Assembly (NCBI GenBank): GCA_019638775.1
Contig: JAHBTD010000002.1
Location: 868,001-932,000, forward strand
Direction of reading: 5' to 3'
DNA: 64,000 bases
Source of the DNA: Fimbriimonadaceae bacterium
GTDB lineage: Bacteria > Armatimonadota > Fimbriimonadia > Fimbriimonadales > Fimbriimonadaceae
Position numbers and translations under genes: made by a program
In this document: positions 1-7,897 of the stretch, piece by piece
Layout of the letters: the number at the start of each line of letters is the position of its first letter
Position numbering within the stretch: position 1 is the stretch's first letter
Notes under the pieces: model-generated
The model's database searches: none
What the model saw: the letters and a program-made list of their open reading frames with translations, nothing else
Told to the model about the DNA's origin: nothing

Positions 1-425
1 CCCATCACTTCAACCGAAGTAATGCTTTGCCAGGGGGTTCCAACACCCGTCGGATCGTAGGCTTGCAACGACCATAGTGCAACGTCAACCGGATCACTCC
101 CAGATTTCAGGACTTCGATCATTGACACCCAGGAGTGACACGGGAGGACAAGCCGAGTTTCAAGGAGCTTTAGGTTATCGCTTGCATGCTCCAAGAGGAG
201 CCGGTCGGGCCGCCAATCAACCGTTCGAGATTGGAGCCGACAAGCCTTGCCGTTCTGAAAAAAGAGACCAATAAATAGTCTTTGCAACCGAACATCGGCA
301 AAATACGATTCGTCCCAAAAACCAACAGTGCTCAGCCACTGCGGAAAAACCGGTGCGTAGATGGAACCCGTACCTCCGCCCAAGAACCATTTGTCCTTTC
401 GGCGCAGTCTTTCTAACGGGTTCAT
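1..425 (-). CDS. Partial CDS, unknown function (N-terminal 141 residues)
   Basis: An open frame without a stop runs from an ATG at 425 leftwards off the window edge. It begins MNPLERLRRKDKWFLGGG and continues with an aromatic-rich stretch containing FPQWLSTVGFWDESYF and later VLPCHSWVSMIEV. I do not recognise the family. The sequence looks like a soluble protein with no signal peptide, and the tone (WDESYFADVRL) recalls carbohydrate-active enzymes, but that is only an impression. It is divergent from the S41 gene with about 100 bases between the starts, so the two probably share a promoter region. Coding is supported by an uninterrupted 141-codon frame that gives sensible composition; the function is open. 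Confidence 0.6.
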   Translation of the reverse strand, partial: MNPLERLRRKDKWFLGGGTGSIYAPVFPQWLSTVGFWDESYFADVRLQRLFIGLFFQNGKACRLQSRTVDWRPDRLLLEHASDNLKLLETRLVLPCHSWVSMIEVLKSGSDPVDVALWSLQAYDPTGVGTPWQSITSVEVM

Positions 426-524
426 GTGCAGATTTTATACGCACGCGGTGTATCTGCGCCGAGAATAATACGTATCATCATTGACAACACCGAACACGCC
501 GTTGAATCGGTTTCGAGGATCTTT

Positions 525-1802
525 ATGCGACTGCTCCAAAGAGTTTTAGTTTCGTTCGCCATTATCGCCACCGCCCTCCCAGTGCTCGCACAGGAAACGA
601 CGGGGCAGCAAGGCATGTCCGCCGAGGCAAAGAAAGAAGTTATTGCTGGCTTGACAAACGTCGTCAAGGAGCGAGCTTTCGTTCCCGGAGTCGATTTCAC
701 GAAGTGGGACGAGTTCATCAAGTCCAAAGAGCAAGAGATCAACGACGTGAAGTCCCCAGAACAGTTGTCTGATCTCATCAACGAAGAGATGGTCCGATTC
801 TTCAAGGCAAGCCACCTCGTGCTCATCAACCCCAAGGCTGCCGAAGCCAGAAAGGATCGATCCGCCGTCGGTGTTGGTATCCGTGTCGAAGGGCTTGAAG
901 AGGGTCTTCGTGTCGTGAAGGTTTTCCCCGACACGCCCGCAGCGATTGCTGGCATTCAGCCGGGCGATGTGGTGCTCGAAGCGGACGGCAGAAAGCTCAA
1001 AGGCGGAATGACCTTCCAGGGTCCCGTTGGAACAAACGTCGGACTCAAGGTCAAGCGTGGCGAAGACATTCTTGAATTTACGATTGAGCGCAAAAAGTAC
1101 TCCATCGACGAGCCAGACACACTAACTTGGCTCGACAATGAAACCGCCGTACTTCAAGTTCATACCTTCATGGACGGCTACAGCAGCAAGCGCATCGAAA
1201 CACTCATGACCGAAGCGCAGAAAGCAAAGCGCATCGTGCTCGACCTGCGCGGAAACGGTGGCGGCATCGTGTTAAACATGATGAACCTGCTGGGCTACTT
1301 CCTCGATCCCGACGATGCCTTCGGCTACTTCGTGAATAGCTCGATGGTTAAGAAGTACGAGAAGGACACGATGGCCGATTCGACCGACCTTAAAAAGGTT
1401 GTCGATCACGTGAAGCCAAGAGGAATGACCGCAACCAAATCCAAGCTCGGACTTTATAAAGGCAGCCTCGCCGTTCTCGTCGATGGCGGTTCGGGCAGCG
1501 CCTCCGAAATCACTGCGATGGCTCTTCGAGAGTTCCGCGGGGCGCCGGTCATCGGCTCCAAATCGGCAGGCGCGGTGCTTGTTTCCATGATTGCTGAACT
1601 GCCGAACGGTTGGCAGGTTCAATTCCCATTCATGGATTACATCTCCGCTCGTGGTGTACGCCTCGAAGGAAATGGAGTCGTCCCCGACTCTGAAGCCCGC
1701 ACACCGCGATTCGGAGAAAAGGACACCGCCCCCGAGATTGCCAAGCAACTGCTCGAAAAGAAGCCCAACGCACTCAGCGGCGGCGGCAAAATCGGAGCAT
1801 AG
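525..1802 (+). CDS. S41-family peptidase-like protein with PDZ domain
   Basis: Secreted protein of the C-terminal-processing protease (tail-specific protease) superfamily. The start at 525 gives a normal signal peptide (MRLLQRVLVSFAIIATALPVLAQ region) and has GAGG six bases upstream; an in-frame ATG at 426 would add 33 non-signal residues. A PDZ domain spans about residues 113-195 and the S41 core follows, with the GSASE motif at residues 324-328 where Ser325 aligns with the CtpA nucleophile. The general-base lysine expected 25 residues later is alanine (SKSAGAV, residue 350), as in S41 members outside the CtpA group. Activity is therefore uncertain. It probably acts outside the cytoplasmic membrane. 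Divergent from the gene at 1-425. Confidence 0.85.
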   Translation: MRLLQRVLVSFAIIATALPVLAQETTGQQGMSAEAKKEVIAGLTNVVKERAFVPGVDFTKWDEFIKSKEQEINDVKSPEQLSDLINEEMVRFFKASHLVLINPKAAEARKDRSAVGVGIRVEGLEEGLRVVKVFPDTPAAIAGIQPGDVVLEADGRKLKGGMTFQGPVGTNVGLKVKRGEDILEFTIERKKYSIDEPDTLTWLDNETAVLQVHTFMDGYSSKRIETLMTEAQKAKRIVLDLRGNGGGIVLNMMNLLGYFLDPDDAFGYFVNSSMVKKYEKDTMADSTDLKKVVDHVKPRGMTATKSKLGLYKGSLAVLVDGGSGSASEITAMALREFRGAPVIGSKSAGAVLVSMIAELPNGWQVQFPFMDYISARGVRLEGNGVVPDSEARTPRFGEKDTAPEIAKQLLEKKPNALSGGGKIGA

Positions 1803-1871
1803 CAACGCTGCATAAGACTCAGAAATCGCCGCCCCAAGTCCTACCCGTAGTTTGCGGTTGCCCGACGCTGG

Positions 1872-1877
1872 TATAAT
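1872..1877 (+). promoter_or_regulatory. -10 box of rpsD
   Basis: A perfect TATAAT lies 84 bases before the rpsD ATG, implying a leader of about 75 bases. TTGCGG at 1852-1857 is too close for a canonical -35. The leader could hold the S4 autoregulatory site known in other bacteria, but I cannot fold it convincingly. Confidence 0.5.
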
Positions 1878-1961
1878 CCCCTCTTGCGGCTGTTTGAGGC
1901 CGGAGGCGAATCCTAAGCGCCACCGCCCAATAACGTTTTCTAAGATAGAAATACAGAAGCT

Positions 1962-2570
1962 ATGGCGACTTACCGAGGAAGAAAAACCGACATCTGCCGA
2001 AAGGTGGGTTATAACATTTGGGGCAAGGCGAAGTGTCCGAGCACGAAACGCCAATACCCTGCCGGCCAGCACGGTCCTAACTTGAGGGACCGGCGACAGT
2101 CGGAATATGGCGAGCAGCTTTTGGCCAAGCAGGTCATCCGCCGCTATTACAACATGATGGAAAAGCAGTTCCGAAACACCTTCCAGAAGGCACATCGGAT
2201 GCACGGCAACAGCAGCTTGAACTTCCTTCGATTGTTGGAACTGCGATTGAGCACCATCGTCTGGCGAATGGGATACGCGAAGTCCATCTTCCATGCCCGA
2301 CAGATGGTCAACCACTGCCACATCATGGTCAACGGCAAGATGGTCAACATCCCCAGCTTTAGCTGTAAAGTGGGCGACGTGATCTCCGTCCGTGACCGCG
2401 AGTCGAGCCGAAAGATCGCTCGAACAAGCCACTTTGAAGGCGCACCGGTTCCAGCCTACATCGAAGCCGATGTACCGAACTACAGCGGCAAAATCATCGC
2501 CCTGCCCGAGAGAGAGGACTTCCCGAAGTTCTTCCAAGAGCAGCAGGTCGTCGAATTCTACGCACGCTAA
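1962..2570 (+). CDS. rpsD: 30S ribosomal protein S4
   Basis: Primary 16S rRNA-binding protein that nucleates assembly of the 30S body. The 202 residues match the usual S4 length. The N-terminal domain (MATYRGRKTDICRKVGYN) and the S4 RNA-binding fold at about residues 91-150 (LELRLSTIVWRMGYAKS, QMVNHCHIMVNGK) are clear. It stands alone rather than in an alpha-type ribosomal operon with rpsM, rpsK and rpoA. No Shine-Dalgarno is evident before the ATG. A strong intrinsic terminator follows directly, so the unit is monocistronic. S4 commonly represses its own translation; whether that applies here is not visible. Confidence 0.97.
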   Translation: MATYRGRKTDICRKVGYNIWGKAKCPSTKRQYPAGQHGPNLRDRRQSEYGEQLLAKQVIRRYYNMMEKQFRNTFQKAHRMHGNSSLNFLRLLELRLSTIVWRMGYAKSIFHARQMVNHCHIMVNGKMVNIPSFSCKVGDVISVRDRESSRKIARTSHFEGAPVPAYIEADVPNYSGKIIALPEREDFPKFFQEQQVVEFYAR

Positions 2571-2592
2571 ACTCCCTCGGGAGTTAGCCGGT

Positions 2593-2627
2593 AACCCTGC
2601 TAAGCGTTCGCTTAGCAGGGTTTTTTT
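2593..2627 (+). terminator. Intrinsic terminator after rpsD
   Basis: A perfect 14-base-pair stem (AACCCTGCTAAGCG and its complement) with a minimal loop is followed by seven T. Confidence 0.95.
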
Positions 2628-2751
2628 GTGCTGTCGACAACCGTGCTTATCGGGTGCCTGTAATCTTGGCTTTCATTGCGCAAAAGCGCGACGCACTTCA
2701 CAGTTTCAATGATTCGGTGATAGACTTGCAAAGTCCAGTCGAGGGATTGCT

Positions 2752-3984
2752 ATGAACTTCTTTAAGAAATCTCTAATCGTCATGTCGCTCGCCGCAGCGT
2801 CATTCCTCGTGTTTGCGCAGTCGCAAGACCCCGCACAAATCCTCAAACAAATTCAGGAAGAGTATGCGGCCAAGGTTAAGGAAGCCCGAGACGCGGGCAA
2901 AGCAATCAATACTGCCGAGCTCTTCGCCGACCGCAAGGCCAAGGCTCAAGCCGCCGTCAAAGACGTCGACCCGATGCACGTTGAGCCAGCTCAAGGATAT
3001 GCCTGGGCACAGCTCTTTCAGATGGCAGGCGAAGATCATAACGCTTGCATGGCAGCCGAGCGCTTCCTAACTTCTGGCCCCACAAGTGCGGCGAAATATG
3101 CAGCCCAACAGCTCATGCTGTCCTCCTGCAACAATCTGGGCGAAGCCGAGAATGTGCTGAACCTGCTTTTGGCGATGAAGCCCGAGAGCTACCCGCAAAA
3201 GCAATCTCTCGCGCTTGGCGCAATCAATCTGTACAGCGACACCGTCAACGGCAAGCTTGGTCTTGAAAAGGCTCTTCGCGTGTTCGACAGGGCCGATGAG
3301 CTTCTCGACAATATGGAGCCTGAGACCGATCAGCAAAAGCAAAGCCTGGAGAGCTACAAGGCAGCTTCTGCAACGGGCCGAGCCGAATTGCTGTATAGCG
3401 CAGACAAAAAGAAAGAAGCCAACGCGGTTCTCGACAGGGCTATCGCCAAGGCAACTCCAAAATCAGCTGGCGAGCGGAATTTGAAGAGCGCAAAGACACG
3501 CATGAACCTCATTGGAGCAACGGCCCCAACTCTCGATTTCGAACGCGGCTACGGCACATTCTCCAGCCTTGCCAATCTCAAGGGCAAGGTCGTCATCATC
3601 GACTTCTTCGCCCACTGGTGCGGCCCGTGCAAAGCCGCCTTCCCGGATATGCGCCAGATGTACAGCGATCTCAAGGATCAAGGACTGGAGATCGTGGGTG
3701 TAACAAGATATTACGGTTACTACGCTCAAGAAAATGCTAAAGAGAGGGACATGCCGAAGGATACAGAGTTCGCCAAGATGAGCGACTTCATCGCCGAATT
3801 CAAACTTCCCTGGCCCATCATCTACGGAGATGCCTCGAACTTCGACGCTTACGGAATTACGGGCATCCCAACCACGATCGTGATCGGTCGCGATGGCACC
3901 GTCCACAAGCTCCACGTAGGATATTCTGCGGCAAGCTTTAAGGCGTTCCGTCAAGAGATCGAAGAGCTTCTTAAAGTGAAGTAA
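2752..3984 (+). CDS. Secreted TlpA-like thioredoxin-domain protein
   Basis: Exported thiol-disulfide oxidoreductase of the TlpA/AhpC-TSA type. A signal peptide covers residues 1-22 (ending LVFAQ). Residues 23-255 form a helical, Lys/Glu/Ala-rich region suggestive of TPR-like helical repeats. The thioredoxin domain occupies about 260-410, with the redox motif WCGPCK (Trp289, Cys290, Cys293) and the cis-proline segment GIPTTIVI. GAGGG lies six bases before the ATG. The architecture, a long helical N-terminal part joined to a C-terminal thioredoxin fold, is common for envelope proteins that reduce or isomerise disulfides. The partner is unknown. A GC-rich hairpin at 4006-4030 follows without a T tract. 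Confidence 0.88.
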   Translation: MNFFKKSLIVMSLAAASFLVFAQSQDPAQILKQIQEEYAAKVKEARDAGKAINTAELFADRKAKAQAAVKDVDPMHVEPAQGYAWAQLFQMAGEDHNACMAAERFLTSGPTSAAKYAAQQLMLSSCNNLGEAENVLNLLLAMKPESYPQKQSLALGAINLYSDTVNGKLGLEKALRVFDRADELLDNMEPETDQQKQSLESYKAASATGRAELLYSADKKKEANAVLDRAIAKATPKSAGERNLKSAKTRMNLIGATAPTLDFERGYGTFSSLANLKGKVVIIDFFAHWCGPCKAAFPDMRQMYSDLKDQGLEIVGVTRYYGYYAQENAKERDMPKDTEFAKMSDFIAEFKLPWPIIYGDASNFDAYGITGIPTTIVIGRDGTVHKLHVGYSAASFKAFRQEIEELLKVK

Positions 3985-4005
3985 TTCCCCATTGCCCCTA
4001 ACCTG

Positions 4006-4030
4006 CCGCCCGAGTCGAAACCTCGGGCGG
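4006..4030 (+). terminator. Possible terminator hairpin after the TlpA-like gene
   Basis: Nine-base-pair stem CCGCCCGAG/CTCGGGCGG with a seven-base loop. The T tract is poor (TTCGGCTCATT), so termination efficiency is uncertain. Confidence 0.5.
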
Positions 4031-4136
4031 TTCGGCTCATTAGGACTTTGTGTCGGAAGCATCCTGCAGTTGCCCGGATTCATTGATTTATCCGGGGCAA
4101 ATACTGCATGCTTATGTGCCCCTAATATAGATTCGC

Positions 4137-4142
4137 TATAAT
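4137..4142 (+). promoter_or_regulatory. -10 box of the S1 gene
   Basis: Perfect TATAAT 33 bases before the ATG at 4176; no good -35 at the expected distance. Confidence 0.5.
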
Positions 4143-4175
4143 AGGGTTCCCAGACCGATCACCGAGAGTATCTTA

Positions 4176-6089
4176 ATGATGACCGACCAACAATCGACGC
4201 CCATCGAGAGCCAGGAAGAGGCGATTCAGCCTGACGGCATCGAGGCGTCCGTGACGAGTGAGCAAGTAGACGCCGCGAGCCCGGACACCGAGAACACCGC
4301 ACCCGGGGAGGCCGAAGCTTCTGCCGACGCAGCCGCCGGTTCAGCTCCCACGGAGCCGACACCCGACGCCGACAAACCCGAATCCGCAACTCCTGCGCCC
4401 GATCCCACGCCTGAGCCAGAAGCTCAGCCCGAACCCGTAGTCGCCGAGGCGCCTGCTCCACAGCCGGATCCCGATCCAGCCCCTGTCGAAGCTGCGCCAG
4501 AAGTCGTTGCAGAAGCCGCACCGGCCCCTGCTCCAGCGCCAGCCGCGCCAGCTAAGCCTGCCGTGCCTGGAATGAGCGACGCCGACCTGTTTGAAGCTGC
4601 GATGAACGCACTCGAAACGGGTGAGGATTCGGGAGAAGTGGAAGGAACATTCAAGCGCCTCACCAAGGGTGAGAGGCTTGAAGCGACCGTTATCCAGGTT
4701 GAGCGCGACCGGGTCTTTGTCGACCTCGGCACGAAATCGGAAGGCATCGTTCCAATCGCCGAGTTGCTGGATGACCACACCGGCGACGCCACTCAGCATA
4801 TTAAGGTCGGAGACAAGATCGACGTTATCGTCCTCAAGCCCGAGGGCGCAGACGGCAACGCAATCGTCTCCAAAAAGAAAGCCGATTTTGAGAATGCTTG
4901 GTACGACATCGAAGACAAGCACACCAGCGGAACGACCATTAACGCTCCGGTCGTTGACCGCGTTAAGGGTGGGCTCGTCGTCGATATCGGTGTGCGAGGA
5001 TTTGTTCCCGCAACGCACGTCGGCAACGGAAAGCTACGCAACATCGACAAGTTCGTAGGCGAAACACTCCCGTTCAAGATCATCGAGATTGACCGCGAGC
5101 GCAAAAAGGTTGTCCTATCGAACCGACTTGCCGAAGAGGAGAACAAGGCCGCCGCAAAGGACGAGCTGTTTAGCAGCGTCAAGGCCGCCGACATCCTTGA
5201 GGGTACCGTCCGACGATTGACCGATTACGGCGCTTTCGTCGACCTTGGCGGCGTAGATGGCCTCCTGCACATCAGTGAGATGAGCTGGATGCGCATCAAC
5301 CACCCCAAGGAGATGTTCAAGGAAGGCCAGAAGATTCAGGTGATGGTCCTGAAGCTCGACGCCAACTCTGGAAAGATCAGCCTTGGGCACCGTCAAGTTC
5401 TTCCCGATCCGTGGAATTTGATCAAGGACAAGTACGTCCAGGGTCAAAAGCTCACCGTCACCATCGGACGCATCGTCCAGAGTGGCGCATTCGTTAAGCT
5501 TCCCGAAGGTGCAGAAGCCTTCCTGCCGCTCAGTGAGATGTCGGTTCGCCGCATCAAGCGAGCTCAAGAAGCTGTCGAAGAGAATCAGGAAGTCGAAGTC
5601 CAGATTATCGACCTTCGCCCGAGCGACCGTCGCATGGTTCTTTCCATCCGAGCGTTGTTGCCCGGTGGACAGGCTGCTATCGACAGAGGCGGCTATGCTG
5701 GCCCGATGTATGAAGACGACCGCGGACGCCGTGCAGGCGGCCCGATGGGCGGCAAGAAGGGTGGCAAGAAGGGCAAGGGCGGACGCCGTGACGATGAGGA
5801 TGTTGATGATTACTTCAGCAGACCGCGTCAGTTCGGTGGCAGCGGTGTCACCATCGGCGAGCGTCTCGGAATGCTCAAGGGTCTCCTAACCCGCGACGAG
5901 GAAGTCGAGGAAGAGATCGGCGAGACGCCGATTCCCGAAATCGAATCCTCTGCGATGGACGTGGCCCCGGCTGCCGAAGTTGAGACACCGGTGATTGAAG
6001 TCGAAGCCCCAGCTGCTGAGACCGAAAAACCCGTTGCAGAAGAGCCAACTCCTGAAGAGCCTGCTGCTGAAGAAAAGAAAGAGGACTGA
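4176..6089 (+). CDS. rpsA: Ribosomal protein S1-like, four S1 domains
   Basis: RNA-binding protein of the bacterial S1 family that helps the 30S subunit engage mRNA. Residues 1-135 are a Pro/Ala/Glu-rich, disordered-looking extension. Four S1 (OB) domains start near residues 165, 250, 340 and 423, each with the usual GxF/VxDLG or GxxVxIG core (for example YGAFVDLGGVDGLLHISEM). A Gly/Lys/Arg patch (about 519-545) and an acidic Glu/Pro/Ala tail (about 575-637) complete it. E. coli S1 has six domains; four is usual in many phyla. The ATG at 4176 is immediately followed by a second ATG. The gene is monocistronic, bounded by a promoter and a strong terminator. Confidence 0.9.
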   Translation: MMTDQQSTPIESQEEAIQPDGIEASVTSEQVDAASPDTENTAPGEAEASADAAAGSAPTEPTPDADKPESATPAPDPTPEPEAQPEPVVAEAPAPQPDPDPAPVEAAPEVVAEAAPAPAPAPAAPAKPAVPGMSDADLFEAAMNALETGEDSGEVEGTFKRLTKGERLEATVIQVERDRVFVDLGTKSEGIVPIAELLDDHTGDATQHIKVGDKIDVIVLKPEGADGNAIVSKKKADFENAWYDIEDKHTSGTTINAPVVDRVKGGLVVDIGVRGFVPATHVGNGKLRNIDKFVGETLPFKIIEIDRERKKVVLSNRLAEEENKAAAKDELFSSVKAADILEGTVRRLTDYGAFVDLGGVDGLLHISEMSWMRINHPKEMFKEGQKIQVMVLKLDANSGKISLGHRQVLPDPWNLIKDKYVQGQKLTVTIGRIVQSGAFVKLPEGAEAFLPLSEMSVRRIKRAQEAVEENQEVEVQIIDLRPSDRRMVLSIRALLPGGQAAIDRGGYAGPMYEDDRGRRAGGPMGGKKGGKKGKGGRRDDEDVDDYFSRPRQFGGSGVTIGERLGMLKGLLTRDEEVEEEIGETPIPEIESSAMDVAPAAEVETPVIEVEAPAAETEKPVAEEPTPEEPAAEEKKED

Positions 6090-6110
6090 GAAGCCCTCTT
6101 CAACAATCTC

Positions 6111-6146
6111 AAACACTCCGGATGAATTCATCCGGAGTGTTTTTTT
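6111..6146 (+). terminator. Intrinsic terminator after rpsA
   Basis: A near-perfect palindrome centred on GAATTC (stem AACACTCCGGATG) runs straight into seven T. Confidence 0.95.
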
Positions 6147-6255
6147 ACTTGAGAGCGCAGCCAAGCTCATGGCTGTGTGAACTTTCACACCCAAAAACCT
6201 CCAGCAACACTTTAGATTTTTGAATTTCCCCCGATAAGAGTGCCAGGAGATCACG

Positions 6256-7782
6256 ATGGCCCTCCAGCACGAACTAGAAAACGCCCAGCCCGCCCCCACG
6301 CAACACAACCCCGCCCTCAAAGCCCGCTACCGATTTTTCCGGCAGTGCGTCGACGACAAGACTGTCTTCGATGCCAGCGGATTTCCGTGGGGAGCCAACT
6401 ACGTCACACTCTGCGCGCAGCAAGTGCAAGCGTTGGTCGCCGATCCGGTAGAAGTGATCTCGTTCAGCTCTGAGTATTCTTGCGTCGACTTCACGCCCAC
6501 CGCGCCTGCAAAGGCATGCGACATCTATGTGAACCTGAATTCCGTCACGCCAGATGAACTGAATGCGATCGGCAAGGACTACGCAGCCATAATCGTCGCG
6601 TGGAATCCTTCAACGGGCGATGTCGAAGCTTTCAAAAGCGCCGTTACCGGAGCCTTCCCAAACAAGCCCGCTCAATTCTTCTCCCAGGCCGAGAACTGGC
6701 CCCACCCCTGCACAAACGGCCTCGACTCTGATGCGACCCTTTGGATGGCCGCGATTGGAGATTGCCCCGAAGTTGTCTGGCCAACAGTTGGAATTGCGAT
6801 ACCCACCATTGACAACACCGAAGACGCCGTCTTTGCCGTCAACAAATTCATCGATCAGTATCCGGGTCAAATCCGATTCGCCATCGTCGGAAATGGCACC
6901 AACGACGTTGCGTGGGCAAGGCTCCAGCAAGCAGCTAACGATTGGGGAGCCCGCGCAACGCTCATCCGCAACGAGACAAACCAGGGCTACGGATTAGGGT
7001 GCAACCGAGGTCTGCACGCCCTGCACACGGCTGGTGAATGCGAATTCTATGCGGTAATGAACGACGACGTGGTCCCCGCCGAAGGCTGTCTCTCCGAGAT
7101 GGTCTTGGCTATGCGACAACTCGATTCGCTAGGTTACAAGCCAGGCGTTGTGGCTCCGCTGTCGGACAACATCAACGGTTGCCAGCAGATCAAACTGCCA
7201 ATCAACAGTGTCCACACCCTCGACGAAGACACCGAAGCTTTCCGTCGAGAGAAGCATTCGTCGGGCCGACAAGAGGTTCAGCTTCGCGGACTTCTGCTCC
7301 TGATCCACCCCGACTGCCTGAAAGAGGTAGGCGGCTTCGACCCCCGATTTGGAATTGGCAACTTTGAAGATGACGACCACAATCTCCGAACAAGACTTGC
7401 TGGTTTCACTCTTTGGGTCGCCGAAGGTGCATTCCTCCACCACAAAGGCTCCAAGACATTTCAGAAGTTAGGAATTGATTACAACGCCAACATCCAGCGC
7501 AACGGCGAAACATTCGGCGAGAAGTGGCAGATCATGACTCTTGAGGAGTGGCCTGCCCTGGAGACCTATCCGGACGACGTCAGCCTCCACGTCCCCCTCG
7601 ACTTTAACTTTGACGACCGCCACGTCACCAAGATCAACGGAGAGATGATCGACATCGTTCACGAAGCCGGAGAGGTTGAGTTTGTCGCTTGGGTGATGAA
7701 CGCGATGCGAGCGCACCCACGAGCCAAGCGCCGAGAAGTGATCGACTGCATCCTCGCACTCGGAACCAACAAGTCGGCGTAA
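6256..7782 (+). CDS. GT2 glycosyltransferase with methyltransferase-like N-terminus
   Basis: Inverting GT-A glycosyltransferase of family 2. Residues 1-170 resemble a remnant class I SAM-methyltransferase half-domain (RYRFFRQCVDD and VEVISFSSEY as a Rossmann-like start), though no clear SAM loop is present. The GT2 domain runs from about residue 175 (VGIAIPTIDN) to 410, with a DXD-like NDDVV (residues 269-273) and the acidic EDDDHN cluster at 371-376 followed by the VAEGAFLHHKG segment typical of rhamnosyl/galactosyl-type GT2 enzymes. No membrane helix is seen, so it is cytoplasmic. AGGAG precedes the ATG. Substrates cannot be inferred; flagellin or surface glycan modification is possible because a flagellin and two GT9 genes lie nearby. 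Confidence 0.82.
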   Translation: MALQHELENAQPAPTQHNPALKARYRFFRQCVDDKTVFDASGFPWGANYVTLCAQQVQALVADPVEVISFSSEYSCVDFTPTAPAKACDIYVNLNSVTPDELNAIGKDYAAIIVAWNPSTGDVEAFKSAVTGAFPNKPAQFFSQAENWPHPCTNGLDSDATLWMAAIGDCPEVVWPTVGIAIPTIDNTEDAVFAVNKFIDQYPGQIRFAIVGNGTNDVAWARLQQAANDWGARATLIRNETNQGYGLGCNRGLHALHTAGECEFYAVMNDDVVPAEGCLSEMVLAMRQLDSLGYKPGVVAPLSDNINGCQQIKLPINSVHTLDEDTEAFRREKHSSGRQEVQLRGLLLLIHPDCLKEVGGFDPRFGIGNFEDDDHNLRTRLAGFTLWVAEGAFLHHKGSKTFQKLGIDYNANIQRNGETFGEKWQIMTLEEWPALETYPDDVSLHVPLDFNFDDRHVTKINGEMIDIVHEAGEVEFVAWVMNAMRAHPRAKRREVIDCILALGTNKSA

Positions 7783-7842
7783 ATCTAAAGCGCAATTCCG
7801 TAATAAAGAATCAAGGGTATTCAAGTATCCTTTGATCTCAGA

Positions 7843-7878
7843 AATCAGATATCGGATATCCGATGTCTGATTTCTCTT
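7843..7878. repeat. ATATCGGATATCC palindromic intergenic repeat
   Basis: An imperfect palindrome around GATATCGGATATCCGAT with TCAGA/TCTGA arms. The same words recur at 29520-29554 and, in altered form, at 22935-23000. It can form a hairpin followed by CTCTTTT, so it may also end GT2 transcripts. Confidence 0.6.
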
Positions 7879-7897
7879 TTCGGACCGCGCCAAAGAC

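Noticed and set aside
1272-2537. Long minus-strand open frame antisense to the S41 gene and rpsD
   Set aside because: Low-complexity composition, no start signal, and it lies opposite two certain genes.
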